Source: Roseiflexus sp034432635 | Lineage (GTDB): Bacteria > Chloroflexota > Chloroflexia > Chloroflexales > Roseiflexaceae | Direction of reading: 5' to 3' | DNA length: 64,000 bases | Assembly (NCBI GenBank): GCA_034432635.1 | Contig: DAOUBK010000072.1 | Span: 1 to 64,000 of the forward strand | Shown: piece by piece, positions 60,001 through 64,000 of the stretch | Layout: the number at the start of each line of letters is the position of its first letter | Position numbering within the stretch: position 1 is the first letter of the stretch | Position numbers and translations under genes: made by a program | Notes under the pieces: generated by a model | Database searches by the model: none | What the model saw: only the letters and a program-made list of their open reading frames with translations | What the model was told of the DNA's origin: nothing

Positions 60001-60258
60001 GCGCGCGAACTGGTGCGCAACATTCAGGATGCACGCAAAGATGCCGGATTTGCTATCAGCGACCGGATCATCGTCTATCTGGGTGGCGCCGACGGCGATG
60101 CAGAAGTGGAAGCCATGCTGCGCGCCTGGGGCGACTATGTGCGCGAAGAGACGCTGGCGGACGACCTGCGTCTCTGTGTGCCTCCGGATCACGTGTACGC
60201 TACAACGCTCGAACTCGATGAGGGGCGCACGCTTACCATCGGTGTCAGCCGTCGCTGA
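57049..60258 (+). CDS. ileS: Isoleucyl-tRNA synthetase, eukaryote-like (IleS2-type)
   Basis: The 1,069-residue class I synthetase charges tRNA-Ile. It has PPTANGRPGIHHA (HIGH region), DTHGLPVEIEVEKKLG, the editing-domain AFLAWTTTPWTLPAN, the CWRCDTPLLYYAKRSWYI segment and GQKMSKSRGN (KMSKS). Length and the PTANGRPGIHH form match the eukaryote-like class found in some bacteria, which tends to be mupirocin-insensitive (inference). The ATG at 57049 is 7 bp after AAGGAGG; an upstream in-frame ATG at 56944 lies inside the T-box and is rejected. Regulation is by the T-box leader. Confidence 0.97.
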   Translation: MAFQPVDTRVNFPRLEEQVLDLWQTKRIVERSLESGDKPFVFYEGPPTANGRPGIHHAISRIFKDVICRYRAMQGYRIIGRREGWDTHGLPVEIEVEKKLGFSGKPDIEKYGVAEFNAQCRQSVWEYIQDWRQFTRRIAYWVSEDAYITYENDYIESLWWIFRQLWDRGLLFRDYKVSMHCPRCGTSLSDHEVSLGFKDDVDDPSVWVKFRVRETGHAALQGAAFLAWTTTPWTLPANVALAVKPDATYALVSFDGERLVLAEALVHTVLGDGVTIGQTFRGADLVGTRYENLFDGVPAPGDTVDWSRAYTVVTDDFVSLEDGTGIVHIAPAYGDLEIGRKYGLPTLFSVDLSGNVLPEFASLGFAGKFFKQADPDITRNLKARGLLLKSGRVKHSYPFCWRCDTPLLYYAKRSWYIRTTAMKDRLVANNRLINWVPEHIREGRFGNWLENNIDWAVSRERYWGTPIPIWVAEDGYAECIGSLAELEHKVGRSLNGIDLHRPYVDELTWVDPQHGLMRRIPDVADCWFDSGAMPVAQWHYPMENAEIYEQAKQADYICEAVDQTRGWFYTLHALSTLLFDRPAFKNVICLGHILDAEGQKMSKSRGNVVDPWTVMNEHGADALRWYLFTAAPPGSPRRFSAGLVAESLRKFLLTLWNTYAFFVTYASLDGWMPGKDGVAEHLDPAVLIPIDRWALARLNSLVRDVTAAFEAYDVTTAGRAIEDFVDELSNWYVRRNRRRFWKSEHDRDKQAAYATLYTCLLTVAKLAAPFIPFVAEAIYRNLVGLETQEASPDTPESVHLAAWPVVDETFLDDRLVDDTEVLLKAVSVGRAARRAAGIKVRQPLREMWVRTPTPAALEGLRRFEAELRDELNVKEVRYLDSATSLVEYRFKPNLRLVGRKYGKLVPALTAALRDLQGDKARAAAQAVEEGRNITLVVEGQTIELLPDEMLVESSSPQGYAVAEDGGVLVALDTTLTPELTIEGLARELVRNIQDARKDAGFAISDRIIVYLGGADGDAEVEAMLRAWGDYVREETLADDLRLCVPPDHVYATTLELDEGRTLTIGVSRR

Positions 60259-60272
60259 TCGGGATAGTACGT

Positions 60273-60322
60273 TGAAGGGGAAGGGCGCCAGGAGTACGGC
60301 ATCCATTCCCCTTCAGTCTTTT
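60273..60322 (+). terminator. ileS terminator
   Basis: TGAAGGGGAA (60273-60282) and TTCCCCTTCA (60306-60315) form a perfect 10-bp stem followed by GTCTTTT, 15 bp after the ileS stop codon. Confidence 0.75.
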
Positions 60323-60572
60323 CCGGCAACAGAGTGACCGGCATTGCGGGCATTACACAAACTGCCTGAAAGCGATCCGCTGTTGAAGGTTACCTTGCCA
60401 GACAACCCCGACATAAGATTTGATATTCCTCCTGGCAGGCACAGCAAGACGAACGGAAGAACGAAGCGCAGGAACAGACATAACCTGCCCCTGCACCTCT
60501 CGCTCGAAACGGCGTCACTGTCGACTACGGAAGCGCCGCTCCAGTCGCCGTCATTCAACCCTTAACTCTCAT
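60323..60572. other. Intergenic sequence between converging ileS and gyrA
   Basis: I see no gene with a ribosome site or recognisable product here. The open frames on both strands are short and compositionally unlike the neighbours. Confidence 0.5.
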
Positions 60573-60640
60573 GCTCTCGGTTCTCAGTTCGTTGAAGGTT
60601 GAATGTCGAACGTTGAACCGTTCTCAGTTCTCAGTTCTCA
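60573..60640 (+). repeat. Composite heptamer repeat array E at the gyrA 3' end
   Basis: GCTCTCG and GTTCTCA, then TTGAAGG, TTGAATG, TCGAACG and TTGAACC (60592-60619), then three GTTCTCA units (60620-60640). The gyrA stop codon (60626-60624 on the minus strand) and its last codons (RTEN) lie inside the GTTCTCA units. Confidence 0.85.
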
Positions 60641-63107
60641 TCCCCGTCGGGTTGAGCAACACACGATCACTCCGTTCTTCACTCTCATCCGGCTCCTCGA
60701 CGCACAACGCCGCTACACGGTCATTCGGCATCAGGTTCACAATCGTCACCCCCTGGGTATTGCGCCCGAACATCGAGATGCCATTCGCTTCAGTACGCAT
60801 CACCATGCCACTCTCGGTGATGATCGTCAGCAGAGAGTTATTCTGGACAACGTGCGCAACAGCAACCTCATCGCCGGGGCGGAGCCGGATCGTGATGACG
60901 CCGCCGGTCGCACGCCCTTTGACCGGATATTCTTCAAGTGCAGTACGCTTACCGTAGCCATTCGCGGTTACCACCAGCAGCGCCGCATCTTCACGCGCCA
61001 GGTCCATCGAAACGACGCGATCCCCTTCGGTGAGCGCAATACCAATAACGCCGGTTGCCGGTCGTCCCATCGGGCGCACTTCTTCCTGGCGGAACCGGAT
61101 GGTCTGCCCACGTGCAGTCGTGAGCAGCACATCCTCGTGCCCCTGGGTCATTGCCACCCAGCCCAGTTTATCACCCTCTTCGAGACCGATGGCGATAAGG
61201 CCGTTGGAACGCACCTGGCTGTACTCCTTGATGGATGTGCGCTTGATCTTGCCGCGCACCGTCGCCATGATCAGGTATTCCGCCTTCTCGAAATCGGGGA
61301 CTGCCAGCACCGACGTCACCTGTTCACCCGGTTCGAGCGCGATCAGGTTGACCAGCGGCAACCCCTTGGCGGTTCGGCTGGCATCGGAGAGCTCGTGCGC
61401 CTTGATCTGATACACCTTGCCGCGGTCGGTAAAGAAGAGCAGGTCGTCCATGGTATTGGCGGCGAGGATATGCCGCACCACATCCTGCTCACGAGTGGTT
61501 GCGCCGCGGATGCCGCGCCCGCCACGCCGTTGCGTCCGGTAAACGTCGGGCGACTGGCGTTTGACGTACCCGCGGTCGGTGAGCGTGATTAGCACCCGGA
61601 CATCCGGGATCAGGTCTTCGTCGCTCACTTCGCCATCCGCGTCAGGGATAATCCGCGTGCGCCGCGGGTCGCCATACTTTGCCTTCAGATCGGCAAGGTC
61701 CTGTTTGATCAGGTGCAGAATCTTACGCGGGTTTGCCAGGATGTCCTCGAGTTCGCCGATCAACTGGATGACCTCACGGTACTCCTCTTCGATCCGCTGC
61801 CGTTCGAGCGCAGCGAGCCGTCCCAGTTGCATCTCCAGAATCGCATTCGCCTGCGCCTCGCTCAGCGCAAACCCGTTGATCAGGTTAGTGCGCGCGTGGT
61901 CACGCGAGCGCGAATTGCGGATGGTTGTGATCACCGCGTCGAGGTTATCGATTGCAATTTTGAGACCTTCGAGAATATGGGCGCGCGCGCGTGCCTTTTC
62001 GAGATCGAACTCGGTACGACGACGGATCACCTCGCGGCGATGATCAATGTACTCCTGCAACAGACGCTTGAGCGTCAACAGACGCGGTTGCCGCCCTCCT
62101 TCAACCAGCGCCAGCAGGTTGACGCCGAATGTCGTCTGCATTTGTGTGTGCTTATAGAGCGCATTCAGCACTTTTTTCGGCTGTGCGTCCTGCTTCAGAA
62201 TAATGACCAGCCGCATGCCGCTGCGGTCGGACTCATCGCGCACATCGCGAATGCCCTCAATCTTGCGATCGCGCGCCAGTTCGGCGATCCGTTCCTGAAG
62301 GCGCGCCTTGTTGACCTGATAGGGAAGTTCGGTCACAACGATGTGGAATGCACCGCGTGCCGCCTCTTCGATATGCGCTTTTGCGCGAATAGTGATATGA
62401 CCGCGCCCGGTGCTGTAAGCATTCATGATCCCTTCCGTCCCCAGAATCATACCGGCGGTGGGGAAGTCGGGACCAGGCAGGATCTTGATCAGGTCTTCAA
62501 TCGTCGCGTCGGGGTTATCGATCAGGTACGTGATCGCGTCACACACCTCGTTCAGATTATGCGGCGGGATGTTGGTCGCCATACCGACAGCGATGCCGGC
62601 AGCGCCGTTGAGCAGCAGATTGGGAATACGCGCAGGCAGAACGACCGGTTCGCGATACAGACCATCGAAGTTGTCGCGGAAATCGACGGTATTCTTTTCG
62701 ATGTCGGCGAGCATCTCTTCGGCAATCGGAGTCAGACGTGCTTCGGTATACCGCATCGCTGCCGGCGGGTCGCCGTCGATGCTGCCGAAATTGCCCTGCC
62801 CCTCGACGAGCGGGTAGCGCATATTCCAGGGTTGCGCCAGGCGCACCAGCGCGTCGTACACGGCGCTGTCGCCGTGGGGGTGCATCTTGCCCAGGATTTC
62901 GCCGACGATGCGCGCACACTTCTTGAACGGTTGATTCGCCCGGACGCCCATGTCCCACATCCCGTAGAGGATGCGCGTCTGAACCGGTTTGAGACCATCG
63001 CGCGCATCGGGGAGCGCGCGTGAGATGATTACGCTCATCGCGTAGTCGAGGTATGCACTGCGCATCTCGTCGGTAATGTTGCGCGGTCGAACGATCCCGA
63101 TTTCCAT
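60624..63107 (-). CDS. gyrA: DNA gyrase subunit A
   Basis: The 827-residue protein has the catalytic Tyr in AAMRYTEARL, the quinolone-determining segment HPHGDSAVYDALVR (Ser and Asp at the usual 83/87 positions), and the C-terminal beta-pinwheel with the GyrA box QRRGGRG, which separates it from ParC. With GyrB it introduces negative supercoils. Its promoter is TGGACA-N17-TATACT just upstream, and a GGCGGC/GCCGCC hairpin lies in the leader. The very C terminus (MRTEN) comes from an intergenic heptamer repeat, a recent 3' alteration. Confidence 0.98.
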   Translation of the reverse strand: MEIGIVRPRNITDEMRSAYLDYAMSVIISRALPDARDGLKPVQTRILYGMWDMGVRANQPFKKCARIVGEILGKMHPHGDSAVYDALVRLAQPWNMRYPLVEGQGNFGSIDGDPPAAMRYTEARLTPIAEEMLADIEKNTVDFRDNFDGLYREPVVLPARIPNLLLNGAAGIAVGMATNIPPHNLNEVCDAITYLIDNPDATIEDLIKILPGPDFPTAGMILGTEGIMNAYSTGRGHITIRAKAHIEEAARGAFHIVVTELPYQVNKARLQERIAELARDRKIEGIRDVRDESDRSGMRLVIILKQDAQPKKVLNALYKHTQMQTTFGVNLLALVEGGRQPRLLTLKRLLQEYIDHRREVIRRRTEFDLEKARARAHILEGLKIAIDNLDAVITTIRNSRSRDHARTNLINGFALSEAQANAILEMQLGRLAALERQRIEEEYREVIQLIGELEDILANPRKILHLIKQDLADLKAKYGDPRRTRIIPDADGEVSDEDLIPDVRVLITLTDRGYVKRQSPDVYRTQRRGGRGIRGATTREQDVVRHILAANTMDDLLFFTDRGKVYQIKAHELSDASRTAKGLPLVNLIALEPGEQVTSVLAVPDFEKAEYLIMATVRGKIKRTSIKEYSQVRSNGLIAIGLEEGDKLGWVAMTQGHEDVLLTTARGQTIRFRQEEVRPMGRPATGVIGIALTEGDRVVSMDLAREDAALLVVTANGYGKRTALEEYPVKGRATGGVITIRLRPGDEVAVAHVVQNNSLLTIITESGMVMRTEANGISMFGRNTQGVTIVNLMPNDRVAALCVEEPDESEERSDRVLLNPTGMRTEN

Positions 63108-63130
63108 ACGATCTCCTGAACATGATCAAC

Positions 63131-63210
63131 GGCGGCATGAAAGCCGCCGGATAACGCCCTGCCTGCATCTATTCCAGGCATAGTATACCGCTGAATCGCA
63201 GGTTTGTCCA
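63131..63210 (-). promoter_or_regulatory. gyrA promoter and leader hairpin
   Basis: On the minus strand TGGACA (63210-63205), a 17-bp spacer and TATACT (63187-63182) form the promoter. A hairpin GGCGGC/GCCGCC (63131-63148) lies in the ~70-nt leader before the AGGAGA ribosome site. Confidence 0.75.
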
Positions 63211-63229
63211 GTATTTTCAAACTTTTGTT

Positions 63230-63952
63230 CTACTCCGCAACGGGGCGGAGTCCACGCACTGCAACCGGACCGAACCCCAGATAGTCGCACGACGTCAACT
63301 GGTAGTAGACGCCATCAACGACTCCCTGCGTTGCTGCGGCCCAGTCTTCGGGGCGGTGCAGATGCCCATAGACGCAAGCAGCCGCCCCCGCAGCCGCAAT
63401 CCGGCGCGCGAATTCGGTCGGGCGGCGCCCGGCAAATGGCGGGAAGTGGATCATGACGATGATCGGGCGCGCACCGGCGGCCAGATGTTGCGCTGCCGCC
63501 AGCGCTCTGTCGAGGCGCATCAATTCACGCTCGTAGTAAGGGCGGTCGGTCGCCTCTTGAAATCCAGGAGTTTCCGGCGTATTCCAGCCGCGCGTGGCGC
63601 ACACCACCGCTTCGCTGATGTCAATCGCACTCGCTTCGAGAATATCGATGCCTGGCGGAAGTGAGCGTCGCACCCTGTTAGTGCGTTCTGAACTCCACCA
63701 GTAGTCGTGGTTGCCGCGCGAAATGATCTTGCGCCCCGGCAGGGCCGCGATCCACTGGAGATCGATCAGCGCGTCCTGAAGTTTCATCGCCCACGAGGTA
63801 TCGCCGGCGATCAGTACAACGTCATCGGGCTTGATCCGCGCGCGCCATGCAGCGGCTATGCGCTCCGGGTGGTCCTTCCAGCGACTGCCGAAAATGTCCA
63901 TCGGCTTGGGTCGGGCGAAGGAAAGGTGCAGGTCTGAGATGCTCCATACCAT
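63230..63952 (-). CDS. Calcineurin-like metallophosphoesterase
   Basis: The 240-residue protein's metal ligands are in SDLHLS, IAGDTSWAM, SRGNHDYWW, MIHFPPFAG and VYGHLHRPEDW, a full metallophosphatase set. The compact form with a ProPro after IHF resembles bacterial phosphoesterases of uncharacterised substrate. The ATG at 63952 matches the family start; a TTG further upstream is less likely. It precedes gyrA on the same strand, but a promoter lies between them. It differs from the phosphoesterase at 10843 in length and context. Confidence 0.88.
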   Translation of the reverse strand: MVWSISDLHLSFARPKPMDIFGSRWKDHPERIAAAWRARIKPDDVVLIAGDTSWAMKLQDALIDLQWIAALPGRKIISRGNHDYWWSSERTNRVRRSLPPGIDILEASAIDISEAVVCATRGWNTPETPGFQEATDRPYYERELMRLDRALAAAQHLAAGARPIIVMIHFPPFAGRRPTEFARRIAAAGAAACVYGHLHRPEDWAAATQGVVDGVYYQLTSCDYLGFGPVAVRGLRPVAE

Positions 63953-64000
63953 GCTGCGTATGGTACCAGACTTGTACGGGTATGCCAAATAGCCGCTGAC

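Noticed and set aside
60344..60565. 73-codon plus-strand frame between ileS and gyrA
   Set aside because: No ribosome site, odd composition, and it lies downstream of the ileS terminator without a promoter.
61713..63023. Plus-strand 436-codon frame opposite gyrA
   Set aside because: Antisense to GyrA catalytic and QRDR segments. No start signals and no recognisable product.

Overview
The window is a dense, GC-rich bacterial chromosome segment. It carries no plasmid, phage or insertion-sequence signature. The gene content points to a Chloroflexota bacterium of the Roseiflexus type (inference, no search was run): a Bacillus-order suf operon with a SufR repressor, a CysO/CysM/Mec/MoeZ cysteine route, a eukaryote-like isoleucyl-tRNA synthetase behind a T-box leader, Uma2-type genes, very large TPR proteins and intergenic heptamer repeats. 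Promoters are readable as TTGACA/TATAAT-like pairs with 17-bp spacers, often with an extended -10.

Layout. 0.1-4.1 kb (minus): a DUF5679-like membrane protein, endonuclease IV and an OmpR-type two-component pair. 4.2-8.0 kb (plus): a PepSY, proline-rich, ApbE, ferric-reductase-like and haem-binding cassette, separated from the two-component genes by a repeat-built operator. 8.8-11.8 kb (minus): a four-gene operon ending in a subtilisin-TM-FHA fusion. 12.1-14.7 kb (plus): Nudix, glycosyltransferase, Uma2. 15.3-27.9 kb (minus): a six-gene operon that is the most unusual part of the window. It encodes a peptidoglycan-amidase-like protein with a triplicated C-terminal repeat, a GAF membrane protein, a small membrane protein, a 2,263-residue NACHT-TPR protein, a 26-residue proline-rich peptide and a TPR protein with a caspase/gingipain-like cysteine protease domain. 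A LuxR-type regulator diverges from it. 28.9-38 kb is mostly housekeeping: MoxR, PfkB, tRNA-Gly, guaB with a structured terminator-bearing leader, a HMA protein, leucyl aminopeptidase, two membrane proteins and an HD-GYP regulator.

37.9-42.1 kb holds a PatB-type lyase, then a tandem 6-pyruvoyltetrahydropterin synthase, GTP cyclohydrolase I and a short-chain reductase. The last three are the enzyme classes of tetrahydrobiopterin synthesis. 42.1-56.7 kb is a sulfur-trafficking island: sufR-C-D-S-U-B, a roadblock/LC7-like protein, a Rieske protein, a sulfurtransferase, SufE, CysM, Mec (JAMM), CysO, MoeZ, then secG, a peptide-binding protein and a second sulfurtransferase. 56.7-64 kb has ileS with its T-box, gyrA and a metallophosphatase.

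How the parts fit. The suf genes move sulfur from cysteine to Fe-S clusters. The downstream carrier pathway makes cysteine through a protein thiocarboxylate, so sulfur supply and use sit side by side. CysO here ends Gly-Gly-Ala, so it probably has to be trimmed before activation, and the adjacent JAMM protease is the obvious trimming candidate. Arrays of 7-bp repeats supply the stop codons of four genes in the 51-61 kb stretch.
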